Source of the DNA: Bacillota bacterium
Lineage (GTDB): Bacteria > Bacillota > Clostridia > Lachnospirales > Lachnospiraceae
Direction: 5' to 3'
NCBI GenBank assembly: GCA_022717655.1
Contig: JAIIAN010000189.1
Location: 1 to 5,584, forward strand
DNA: 5,584 bases
Shown: in pieces, positions 1 through 5,554 of the stretch
How positions within the stretch are numbered: the first letter of the stretch is position 1
Layout of the letters: each line of letters opens with the position of its first letter
Translations under genes and position numbers: made by a program
The notes under the pieces: model-generated
Told to the model about the DNA's origin: nothing
Seen by the model: the letters and a program-made list of their open reading frames with translations, nothing else
Databases searched by the model: none

Positions 1-35
1 ACATCGGGGATTTTGCATACTTATTTGAGTTTCGT

Positions 36-1004
36 TTACTCCACTTCCGGAATTTCATATGCCCAGCTTTTTCTCAAACCATCCATAATTTCCATGATTC
101 TTACCGTCTCAGCATGAGGCATTTCCGGACACTCAATTTTGCCCTCTTCCAATGCTTTTTTACAAGCTCGGACTTCATATTCGTATCCTGTAATCTGCTT
201 TGGAGGAAAATAGCTTGCTGTTTCTTCATGGTTCTGGTTAAATACTGTAATCTTCTCCGGATTATTGATATTTTGAACCTGAATGTATCCTTTTGTTCCA
301 AAAATACTTCCCATTCTATCAGAAATTTCTCTGACACCACTCTGAAGCGTTGCCATTTTATTTCCTTCAAAATTCATAATAATGGTTTCGAGAATATCGA
401 CGCCGCCTTCAAAAATTGCACTCGACTGCACATCTTTGAGATTTTCACCAAGCACCATGCTTGCAAAGTTAATCGGATAGACTCCGACATCAAGCAGTGC
501 ACCTCCTGCAAGTTCCGGTTTGCGGATTCTTTCTTTTTCTGTAACTGCATAGCTTAAATTTGCAGTAAGAGAAGTTACCTCTCCAATCACTCCACTTTCC
601 ACAATGTCCTGAATCATTTTTCTTGACGGCATGTATCTGGTCCAGATTGCCTCTGTGATTAACAGATTTTTTTCCTCCGCCAGTTTAAAAAGTGCTCTTG
701 CCTGGTCTGCATTTACCGTAAATGATTTTTCACACAGCACATTTTTTCCTGCTTCCAGACACATCTTTGCGTGTTTGTAGTGATGAGAATGTGGCGTCGC
801 AATGTAAACCAAATCCACTTCTTTATCTGCCAGCATTTCTTCATAAGAACCATAAGCTTTTGTAAATCCATATTTTTCTGCAAAAGCTTCTGCACGGTCA
901 AGCTCTCTTGCTCCAACTGCATAAGCCTCAACATCATCCATTCCAGCCAGTGTTTCTGCCATATGTACTGCGATTCTTCCAGCACCTAAAATTGCAATCT
1001 TCAT
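36..1004 (-). CDS. Gfo/Idh/MocA-family NAD(P)-dependent oxidoreductase
   Basis: A complete 322-residue protein of typical family length, probably a cytosolic dehydrogenase or reductase acting on a sugar, polyol or diol. The N-terminal Rossmann fold opens with the dinucleotide-binding motif GAGRIA at residues 7-12. VDLVYIATPHSHH (63-75) and the CEKS segment with conserved E92-K93 follow; the Lys is a family catalytic/cofactor residue. The segment EAIWTRYMP (118-126) and GGALLDVGVYPINFA (167-181) resemble the dihydrodiol dehydrogenase/glucose-fructose oxidoreductase branch, where the position often held by His in the family is Tyr (Y176). The C-terminal half is the alpha/beta substrate domain. 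The ATG at 1004 follows an AAGGG ribosome site with an 11-nt spacer, somewhat long. The gene stands alone behind its own promoter, 100 nt after the TPM gene. The substrate cannot be told from sequence. The family call is firm. Confidence 0.95.
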   Translation of the reverse strand: MKIAILGAGRIAVHMAETLAGMDDVEAYAVGARELDRAEAFAEKYGFTKAYGSYEEMLADKEVDLVYIATPHSHHYKHAKMCLEAGKNVLCEKSFTVNADQARALFKLAEEKNLLITEAIWTRYMPSRKMIQDIVESGVIGEVTSLTANLSYAVTEKERIRKPELAGGALLDVGVYPINFASMVLGENLKDVQSSAIFEGGVDILETIIMNFEGNKMATLQSGVREISDRMGSIFGTKGYIQVQNINNPEKITVFNQNHEETASYFPPKQITGYEYEVRACKKALEEGKIECPEMPHAETVRIMEIMDGLRKSWAYEIPEVE

Positions 1005-1033
1005 GTTGTGAATTTCCCTTCTATTTCTATCAT

Positions 1034-1093
1034 AAAATTAGTCTCTGTTTTTTTATTATACCCCTGTATATTCCCCTTTGAAAGACTAATTTT
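1034..1093. repeat. Perfect 11-bp inverted repeat bracketing a promoter
   Basis: AAAATTAGTCT at 1034-1044 is the exact reverse complement of AGACTAATTTT at 1083-1093, with 38 nt between. The arms enclose the spacer and -10 box of the oxidoreductase promoter, and the distal arm touches the -35 box. The arms could be two operator half-sites for a looping or dimeric regulator. As RNA from the upstream operon they could form a long-loop hairpin ending in TTTT. The repeat is seen directly; its function is inference. Confidence 0.6.
1055..1083 (-). promoter_or_regulatory. Candidate promoter of the Gfo/Idh/MocA gene
   Basis: On the minus strand a perfect TATAAT (1055-1060) lies 17 nt from TTTCAA (1078-1083), which matches TTGACA at only three positions. 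Transcription would start near 1048, giving a leader of about 45 nt before the ATG at 1004. The strong -10 box and weak -35 box suggest either modest constitutive use or dependence on an activator. Confidence 0.55.
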
Positions 1094-1104
1094 CAGCCCA
1101 AGTT

Positions 1105-1941
1105 CTAGAATTTCCCACTGCTTCCGCCATGTGTTTCACCCGATGATGATGTATGTGTACTGCTTCCAGAATCCTCATCACTGGATTTTGGTTTTGCTGT
1201 GCGGGTGACATTTTCATATAAGAATAAATCACTGCTTTCTGTCACTTTTAGACTGCCTTTTTTCTGATAATTTCCAGCCGTTGTTTTTCTTGCCACCGTT
1301 TTTAATTTTCGTTTCATTCCGCCTACAATTGAAACTGCACAGATAAATCCAAGTACCAGTGCAACCGGAATCCATATCATTCCAAGTGGTTTTCTTGGAA
1401 GATTGGAATTATCGTAAGGGCGGTCTTCTCTCGCCTGTGTGACAAATGCATCGCACTGGTCGATATAAATTTCAAATGCTTTCTCATACTCGCCATCTGA
1501 AAGTGAACTCTTAAACTGTTCTGCTATGTAATCGCATCCTGCATCTGTAAATGCAGTAATTCCGTATCCATGTGTTGAAAGTGCCCAGTCTCTGTCTTCC
1601 ATACTGACTAAAAATAAAATTCCATCTTTTTCTTCGCCATATCCATAGCCATAATAGTCAAAGAAATCATCTGCGTACTCCGTCGCTGTTGCGCCTTCAA
1701 GACTATCTACTGTCAGGATTACAATATCAAACTTTTGACGCTCACTTACTTCATCCAGCTTTGCCAAAATGGTCTGTGCTTCTTCCTCACTTAATAGCCC
1801 TGCTGAATCAGTCAGGCGTTCATACTCCCCTGAAAATCCACTGTCAGCCGATGCATCTGATACATCTGACGCCCAGACTCCAACTGTGGAAAGCACAAAA
1901 AGAAGTATCGTTAAAATTACTGCCGAAATCCGTTTCCTCAT
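1105..1941 (-). CDS. ydjH: TPM-domain membrane-anchored protein, YdjH-like
   Basis: A 278-residue protein. Residues 1-24 form a signal peptide or N-terminal anchor: MRKR, a hydrophobic core, then VWAS. Residues about 41-172 are a TPM domain (the TLP18.3/Psb32/MOLO-1 fold), recognised by ERLTDSAGLLS (41-51), the KFDIVILTVDSL strand (70-81) and the DGILFLVSMEDRDWALSTHGYG region (106-127). One transmembrane helix follows at about 186-207, then a basic stretch (MKRKLK) and a Ser/Gly/His-rich tail ending GGSSGKF. The TPM domain should lie outside the membrane and the tail inside. An in-frame ATG at 2037 lies inside the preceding gene. The start at 1941 is preferred because GAGGGAGGG sits 6 nt upstream and the signal peptide then begins at residue 1. 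The 14-nt gap to the zinc-ribbon gene indicates cotranscription. Architecture matches B. subtilis YdjH; the biochemical role of the TPM domain here is unknown. Confidence 0.87.
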   Translation of the reverse strand: MRKRISAVILTILLFVLSTVGVWASDVSDASADSGFSGEYERLTDSAGLLSEEEAQTILAKLDEVSERQKFDIVILTVDSLEGATATEYADDFFDYYGYGYGEEKDGILFLVSMEDRDWALSTHGYGITAFTDAGCDYIAEQFKSSLSDGEYEKAFEIYIDQCDAFVTQAREDRPYDNSNLPRKPLGMIWIPVALVLGFICAVSIVGGMKRKLKTVARKTTAGNYQKKGSLKVTESSDLFLYENVTRTAKPKSSDEDSGSSTHTSSSGETHGGSSGKF

Positions 1942-1947
1942 TTTCTG

Positions 1948-1956
1948 CCCTCCCTC
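1948..1956 (-). promoter_or_regulatory. Ribosome binding site fixing the start of the TPM gene
   Basis: GAGGGAGGG on the minus strand lies 6 nt before the ATG at 1941 and overlaps the TAG stop codon of the upstream gene (1956-1958) by one base. This placement supports translational coupling and rules against the longer reading from 2037. Confidence 0.8.
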
Positions 1957-3050
1957 TATAAAACACCAAACAGCCAAAACAGCCAGATAATACCATAACT
2001 CAAAGCTCCAAATACCAGTGTCAGCAATGCGGTCCATCTTCCTGCTGCTGCCTTATCCACCGGAAGATTTCCTACAAATTTTCCAGTCTGTCCATTCATC
2101 GCAAAGAGATATTTTTTTCCCTTCCACGTTGTATTTAAAATCCAAACCGGATACAGCGCATACTTTGCTTTTCCATTTTGCAACTGTATACTGCTGTTTT
2201 CGGCAGTCACAGACGAATAACCTTTGACAGTAGACGCAAATGCTTTTTCTGTCGATTTTTTTACTCTCTTATTTGCTCTTCCGACACTTTCTTCCTCACT
2301 TACATCATATTTATCTGCCAGATATCCTGCCAGATACGGCATCTGAAATTTTACCGCTTCTTTAAAATCAAACGGTTCTATCGATTCCATCAAATCATCC
2401 GGCATCTTAGAGGAACCATCTACCGGAATTCGTTCAAACCCAACGGTTCCGCCCCTGTGAATCATATAATGTTTTGTTTCAGTGTAATCGTACTCGCTAT
2501 CGCTCCAGGTTCTCACTTTCGTTGCACGGTATCGAATATGAGCCTCTGCATCTGCATCAAACAGCCAAAACGGAACGTACACTCCCTTGATTTCATCAAT
2601 GTGATTCTGGTCTTTGAAAATCTTAGGCAGAAGCCGTTTTCCACTTAAATGTTTCATCAGTCCCTCTTTTGCTGCCTTCTTATCTAATTTAAATGGAATC
2701 ACATAATCCGGTTTTAAATTTCCCTCAAACTGTCCGGTCATCACAATCGGATTATCACAGTATGGGCAGGACGTTGCAGCAGTATTTGCATCGGCAACAA
2801 TTTCTCCGCCACAGGATTTGCAGGTGTAAACTCTAAGCCCTTCTGCTTCACCCTCCTGCCATTCACTTCCGGCAGAGGTTTCCCATGTCATATCGTCAGA
2901 CTGTTCATTTTGAAGTTCTTTTTCATAGCCCTGTAAAGTTTCCATTTCAAATTCAGTATCGCAGTATGGACATTTCATTTTTTGAAGTTTGCTGTTAAAC
3001 TCAATTGCGCCTCCACAACACGGACACTTATATTCCTGTAAATTTCCCAT
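1956..3050 (-). CDS. ydjG: Tail-anchored double zinc-ribbon protein, YdjG-like
   Basis: A 364-residue protein with two N-terminal zinc ribbons. The first uses C9/C12 and C27/C30 (CPCCGG and CPYC); the second uses C77/C80 and C95/C98 (CKSCGG and CPYC). An acidic linker (about 45-72) separates them. The soluble middle (about 110-320) contains KGVYVPFWLFDADAEA (155-170) and YALYPVWILNTTWKGKKY (298-315), both typical of the bacterial 'TFIIB-type zinc ribbon' membrane-protein family. It ends in a hydrophobic helix at about 338-362, two residues from the C terminus, so most of the protein should face the cytoplasm. The ATG at 3050 has GAGGGGG 7 nt upstream. Domain layout and linkage to TPM and SPFH genes match B. 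subtilis YdjG, a membrane partner of YdjH and YdjI in the PspA stress system. Despite the ribbon name there is no sign of a transcription-factor role. Confidence 0.85.
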   Translation of the reverse strand: MGNLQEYKCPCCGGAIEFNSKLQKMKCPYCDTEFEMETLQGYEKELQNEQSDDMTWETSAGSEWQEGEAEGLRVYTCKSCGGEIVADANTAATSCPYCDNPIVMTGQFEGNLKPDYVIPFKLDKKAAKEGLMKHLSGKRLLPKIFKDQNHIDEIKGVYVPFWLFDADAEAHIRYRATKVRTWSDSEYDYTETKHYMIHRGGTVGFERIPVDGSSKMPDDLMESIEPFDFKEAVKFQMPYLAGYLADKYDVSEEESVGRANKRVKKSTEKAFASTVKGYSSVTAENSSIQLQNGKAKYALYPVWILNTTWKGKKYLFAMNGQTGKFVGNLPVDKAAAGRWTALLTLVFGALSYGIIWLFWLFGVL

Positions 3051-3210
3051 GCAGTTTCCCCCTCTCTTTTCTTATGATGTAATAACTTTCATTTACTTAT
3101 ACTTTAGAAATTCTGACACAATCATCAAAAAATTTTTCACAAAGTAAACTACTCGGCTACAAATAAACGAGCTTCTTGTTTAAATATCAAAAGAGCCTAA
3201 ACTATATTTT
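3051..3210 (-). other. 160-nt spacer between SPFH and zinc-ribbon genes
   Basis: AT-rich and without a convincing ORF or terminator. A weak dyad (CTCG with a 12-nt loop, about 3152-3171) is too poor to call. Two weak minus-strand promoter candidates exist: TTTACT (3143-3148) with GATGAT (3121-3126) at 16 nt, and a TATAAG box (3096-3101) without a usable -35. The spacer ends with the GAGGGGG ribosome site (3058-3064) of the zinc-ribbon gene. Read-through from the SPFH promoter remains the simplest reading; a secondary internal promoter is possible. Confidence 0.4.
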
Positions 3211-4683
3211 TTACTGAACATCATTCTCATCAAAAGGGTCTCCACATTCCGGACAAAATTTAGGTGGATTCTTTGGGTCTTCCGGCTGCCATCCGCATTT
3301 ATCACAGCGATATAACGGTGCACCCGATGGTTTCTTTGCTCCACAGTTCTGGCAGAATTTTCCCTGATTTACTGTTCCACAGCTACAGGTCCATCCATCC
3401 TCTAATGGTTTAGGTGAGCCGCATTCCGGGCAGAACTTTCCGGTTGCCATCGCTCCACATTTACATTTCCATCTTCCTGCCTGAATTGGTTCCGGTTTCT
3501 TTGCTCCACATTCGGTACAGAATTTTCCGGTTACAACTGCTCCGCATGCACATTTCCAACTATCCTGAGGCTGCGCTTGAGATTGATTCTGTGCTGTTTG
3601 CTGCTCGGTCTGCTGCATTTGCTGCATCTGCTGCATCTGCTGCTGTGCCTGTTGCTGCTGAACTCCCTGATTATAAAAGCTCTGCGCTGCGCCAAAGCCT
3701 GCACCGGCTGCACCTGTATTCATCGGCATCCCCATTCCAACAAATCCATTCATTGCCCCATTTGGATTAGAAGCTGCATTTTCCATTGCATTTGCAGTTG
3801 CATCTGTCATACGTCCTGCCATCATAAATGGATTACTGCCAAGTGTTGCTGCATCCTCCATCTGGTTGATTTTCTTCATATCCTCTTCAGTGAGTGTAAT
3901 TGGATTTAAGGCAATCGCCTGTACTTCAATTCCTCTTCGTTCTGTCCATTCTATCTTTAATGCACGATTCATGGCATCTTTTAACTCTCTTGTATGTGCC
4001 GGAATCTGTGCCGGACGAAGCTCCAATTCGGAAAGTGATGCAAATGCCGGCTGTAAGGCATCGATAAATTCTGTCTTTAACTGATTGTCAATCTCTTCTC
4101 TGGTATACTCGCGCTCTACATTTCCACAAACCTGTGTATAGAATAACAATGGGTCAATCATCTTATAAGAATACACACCATTACAGCGCACCTGAACAGT
4201 TCTTCTCATATTGATGTCTTTATTTACCACATCAAACATAAATGGATTTGGTGTTCCAAACTTGTTATCCATGATTTCTTTGGTATTAAAGTAATAAACC
4301 CTCTGGTCTTTTCCGGTATCTCCGCCAAATGTAAATCGTTTGCCGATTGTCTTAAATGTCTCTTTAATCCCATCACCCAGTTTTCCGGTAAAAATACTCG
4401 GTTCTGTAGAACGATTATAAGTAAATTCTCCAGGTTCTGCGCAGACTTCAACAATTTTTCCCTGCTCGACGATAATCATACACTGACCGTCTGCAACTGC
4501 AATTCCACTTCCATTGGTGATAATATTATCACTGCCTTTTGTATTGGAAGAACGCTTGCCAACACGTTTCTGTCCCTTAGTTACCAGGATATCTTTATCC
4601 AGTGCTTCACAATAGAAAAACTCTTTCCATTGGTCCGCCAATACTCCATTTACCGCTCCAACTCCCGCTTTAATAAGACCCAT
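3211..4683 (-). CDS. ydjI: SPFH-domain protein with four C-terminal zinc ribbons, YdjI-like
   Basis: A 490-residue cytosolic, membrane-associated scaffold candidate. The N terminus (MGLIKAG...ADQWKEFFYCEALDKDILVTKGQKR, residues 1-40) is typical of the bacterial SPFH/'virion core protein-like' family, and the SPFH fold covers about 20-262. No N-terminal transmembrane helix is evident, so membrane association probably depends on partners. A Met/Gly/Ala-rich linker (about 283-333) and a Gln-rich segment (334-373) lead to four zinc ribbons with Cys pairs at 378/380+389/392, 407/409+418/421, 433/435+444/447 and 460/463+477/480. It is clearly longer than B. subtilis YdjI (about 320 residues from memory) through the linker and ribbon expansion. 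An in-frame ATG at 4716 is rejected: the ATG at 4683 has AAGGAC 9 nt upstream and matches the family N terminus. It is first in the I-G-H module, with a strong promoter. In B. subtilis, YdjI links PspA to the membrane with YdjG/YdjH; the same role here is inferred. Confidence 0.9.
   Translation of the reverse strand: MGLIKAGVGAVNGVLADQWKEFFYCEALDKDILVTKGQKRVGKRSSNTKGSDNIITNGSGIAVADGQCMIIVEQGKIVEVCAEPGEFTYNRSTEPSIFTGKLGDGIKETFKTIGKRFTFGGDTGKDQRVYYFNTKEIMDNKFGTPNPFMFDVVNKDINMRRTVQVRCNGVYSYKMIDPLLFYTQVCGNVEREYTREEIDNQLKTEFIDALQPAFASLSELELRPAQIPAHTRELKDAMNRALKIEWTERRGIEVQAIALNPITLTEEDMKKINQMEDAATLGSNPFMMAGRMTDATANAMENAASNPNGAMNGFVGMGMPMNTGAAGAGFGAAQSFYNQGVQQQQAQQQMQQMQQMQQTEQQTAQNQSQAQPQDSWKCACGAVVTGKFCTECGAKKPEPIQAGRWKCKCGAMATGKFCPECGSPKPLEDGWTCSCGTVNQGKFCQNCGAKKPSGAPLYRCDKCGWQPEDPKNPPKFCPECGDPFDENDVQ
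3214..3558 (-). repeat. Four tandem zinc-ribbon coding repeats
   Basis: These codons for residues 376-490 encode units starting at W376, W405, W431 and Y458, each about 26-33 residues. The first three share the pattern W-x-C-x-C-G then G-K-F-C-x-x-C-G, with an unusual CxC first knuckle. The fourth has a normal CxxC knuckle and a longer insert before KFCPECG. The similarity of units 1-3 points to internal duplication. Confidence 0.85.
3610..3645 (-). repeat. Nine-nt CTG-rich tandem repeat encoding a Gln/Met tract
   Basis: On the plus strand TGCTGCAT(T/C) recurs at 3611, 3620 and 3629, followed by a decayed fourth unit at 3638. Read on the minus strand this gives QQQMQQMQQMQQ (residues 347-358) within a larger Gln-rich linker coded by 3565-3684. 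The period is a multiple of three, so length changes would stay in frame. Confidence 0.8.
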
Positions 4684-4692
4684 AATAATACC

Positions 4693-4698
4693 GTCCTT
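4693..4698 (-). promoter_or_regulatory. Ribosome binding site fixing the start of the SPFH gene
   Basis: AAGGAC, within AGAAAGGACGG on the minus strand, lies 9 nt before the ATG at 4683. It would fall inside the coding sequence if translation began at 4716, which supports the shorter protein. Confidence 0.75.
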
Positions 4699-4748
4699 TC
4701 TACTGATTTCACACAAATTTGTTTTTTTGCTTATATATTCATAATTTT

Positions 4749-4777
4749 ATTATACCAGTTTGTTAAATTTTGTACAA
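4749..4777 (-). promoter_or_regulatory. Strong SigA-type promoter of the ydjI-ydjG-ydjH-like module
   Basis: The minus strand carries TTGTAC (4772-4777), a 17-nt spacer and a perfect TATAAT (4749-4754) preceded by TGG, an extended -10 element. The leader to the ATG at 4683 is about 60 nt. The -35 lies in the palindrome TTGTACAA (4770-4777). A 5-bp hairpin, TAGCC-AAAC-GGCTA (4778-4791), abuts it upstream and may be an operator or a weak terminator remnant. No SigW-like TGAAAC/CGTA pair is seen, unlike the B. subtilis pspA-ydjGHI promoter. Confidence 0.75.
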
Positions 4778-4828
4778 TAGCCAAACGGCTAAAATCAGCA
4801 GAAAAAGCTCAATATTTTTTTAGATTTT

Positions 4829-5383
4829 TTACTTTATAATATGATAGGTTTTATCAAATTCTGTTCGTTTGACAAAATTAAAGTCCGCATCCACAATTTC
4901 ACCGCTCTCTGTATAAGTAATTCCGTAAAACACTACTACAGCATCTTTTCCGGCGGTTTCTGTCGTTCCCCAAAGTGGCGCAGTAAAATAATTCTCTTCC
5001 TCTTGTTCATTTATTACCAGTCCCTTATGCTGAATCAAAAATTCAATCTCCCTGCACATTTTTTCATCACTGGTCCAGGCATCTAATGCCTGTGGAATCT
5101 GTTCGTATTCATTGCCTTCCAAATGTCTGTGATTTTGATAAAACCACTCTGCACCGTTTGGATAGGGATTGCCATCACTGTCTACTTTAACGAAATCTCC
5201 TGCCATTGCAATTTCACCATGTCCGCTTTGACTCGAAAGCGTCTCGGAAGATTTTACCTCGAATTTATTATCCGGAAGTGGAATGATTTTTTTCTCTTTG
5301 ATTAACTGATGAATTTCCTCACTGTTTTCTCCAAGGCGGTATGCCTGCACTGTCTTTCCATGATTTTTTATAACCTTTATCAT
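4829..5383 (-). CDS. Hypothetical protein, possibly with two PGDYG-like domains
   Basis: A 184-residue acidic, soluble protein without signal peptide or membrane segment. I do not recognise a function. The N-terminal part (MIKVIKNHGKTVQAYRLGEN, 1-20) and AGDFVKVDSDGNPYP (61-75) resemble the small PGDYG-type domains found in phage and bacterial hypothetical proteins, in which a GD-aromatic-V turn precedes a G-x-x-Y-P motif. Residues about 131-184 contain KDAVVVFYGITYTESGEIVD (146-165) and FVKRTEFDKTYHII (170-183), which look like the C-terminal half of such a domain, so the protein may be an internal duplication. The family assignment is tentative. The ATG at 5383 has AAAGGGG 7 nt upstream. 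The next gene has its own strong promoter and no clear terminator separates them, so weak read-through into the SPFH module is possible. Confidence 0.75.
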   Translation of the reverse strand: MIKVIKNHGKTVQAYRLGENSEEIHQLIKEKKIIPLPDNKFEVKSSETLSSQSGHGEIAMAGDFVKVDSDGNPYPNGAEWFYQNHRHLEGNEYEQIPQALDAWTSDEKMCREIEFLIQHKGLVINEQEEENYFTAPLWGTTETAGKDAVVVFYGITYTESGEIVDADFNFVKRTEFDKTYHIIK

Positions 5384-5429
5384 TTATGAACCCCTTTCTC
5401 TGCTCTACTTTTATTTTTCTATTGCTAAG

Positions 5430-5458
5430 TTTATTGAACCATATCCTAAGAGTTTCAA
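5430..5458 (-). promoter_or_regulatory. Candidate promoter of the hypothetical gene at 4829-5383
   Basis: On the minus strand TTGAAA (5453-5458) lies 17 nt from AATAAA (5430-5435), which matches TATAAT at four of six positions. The predicted leader is about 40 nt. The -35 box lies inside one arm of the inverted repeat at 5451-5487. Confidence 0.4.
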
Positions 5459-5487
5459 CAGTGATTATTTTTATGGAAATTGAAACT
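5451..5487. repeat. Perfect 8-bp inverted repeat over the -35 region
   Basis: AGTTTCAA (5451-5458) and TTGAAACT (5480-5487) are exact reverse complements separated by 21 nt. The left arm contains the candidate -35 box and the right arm would lie near -60. Centre-to-centre spacing is 29 nt, close to three helical turns, so paired binding sites on one DNA face are conceivable. Chance occurrence in AT-rich DNA cannot be excluded. Confidence 0.4.
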
Positions 5488-5503
5488 GACCGTTTTCAGG
5501 CAC

Positions 5504-5544
5504 AAAAAAATAGCCGCCCAAGTCTGGAAAACTAAGCGGCTATT
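5504..5544 (-). terminator. Intrinsic terminator of the unit to the right of the window
   Basis: A perfect 9-bp stem, AATAGCCGC (5509-5517) with GCGGCTATT (5536-5544), encloses an 18-nt loop. Read on the minus strand the stem runs into a T tract (complement of A5504-A5510). It ends a minus-strand transcript entering from beyond 5584 and isolates the genes in this window from it. Confidence 0.8.
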
Positions 5545-5554
5545 CTTGAATGTT

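Noticed and set aside
1..35. Possible start of a further minus-strand gene (ATG at 16-18)
   Set aside because: Only six codons remain before the edge and no ribosome binding site precedes the ATG; no terminator is visible either.
114..557. 147-codon plus-strand ORF antisense to the oxidoreductase
   Set aside because: Composition is that of a reverse-complement shadow; no ribosome site or family resemblance, while the minus-strand frame is an unmistakable Gfo/Idh/MocA protein.
1942..2037. Upstream in-frame start for the TPM gene, adding 32 residues
   Set aside because: It lies inside the end of the zinc-ribbon gene, lacks a good ribosome site and would bury the signal peptide; the start at 1941 has GAGGGAGGG 6 nt before it.
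2178..2648. 156-codon plus-strand ORF
   Set aside because: It is wholly antisense to the zinc-ribbon gene, which has clear family motifs. Its product is Cys/Phe/Ile-rich with no recognisable domain, as expected for a shadow frame.
3610..3645. Short CTG-rich direct repeats as a CRISPR or regulatory array
   Set aside because: The units are contiguous 9-mers in frame with a Gln/Met tract; there are no spacers.
4684..4716. Upstream in-frame start for the SPFH gene, adding 11 residues
   Set aside because: The extension would include the AAGGAC ribosome site itself, and the family N terminus begins at MGLIKAG.
4749..4828. SigW-type envelope-stress promoter before the SPFH gene
   Set aside because: I looked for TGAAAC with CGTA at the expected spacing and did not see it; the region instead has a near-consensus SigA-type promoter.
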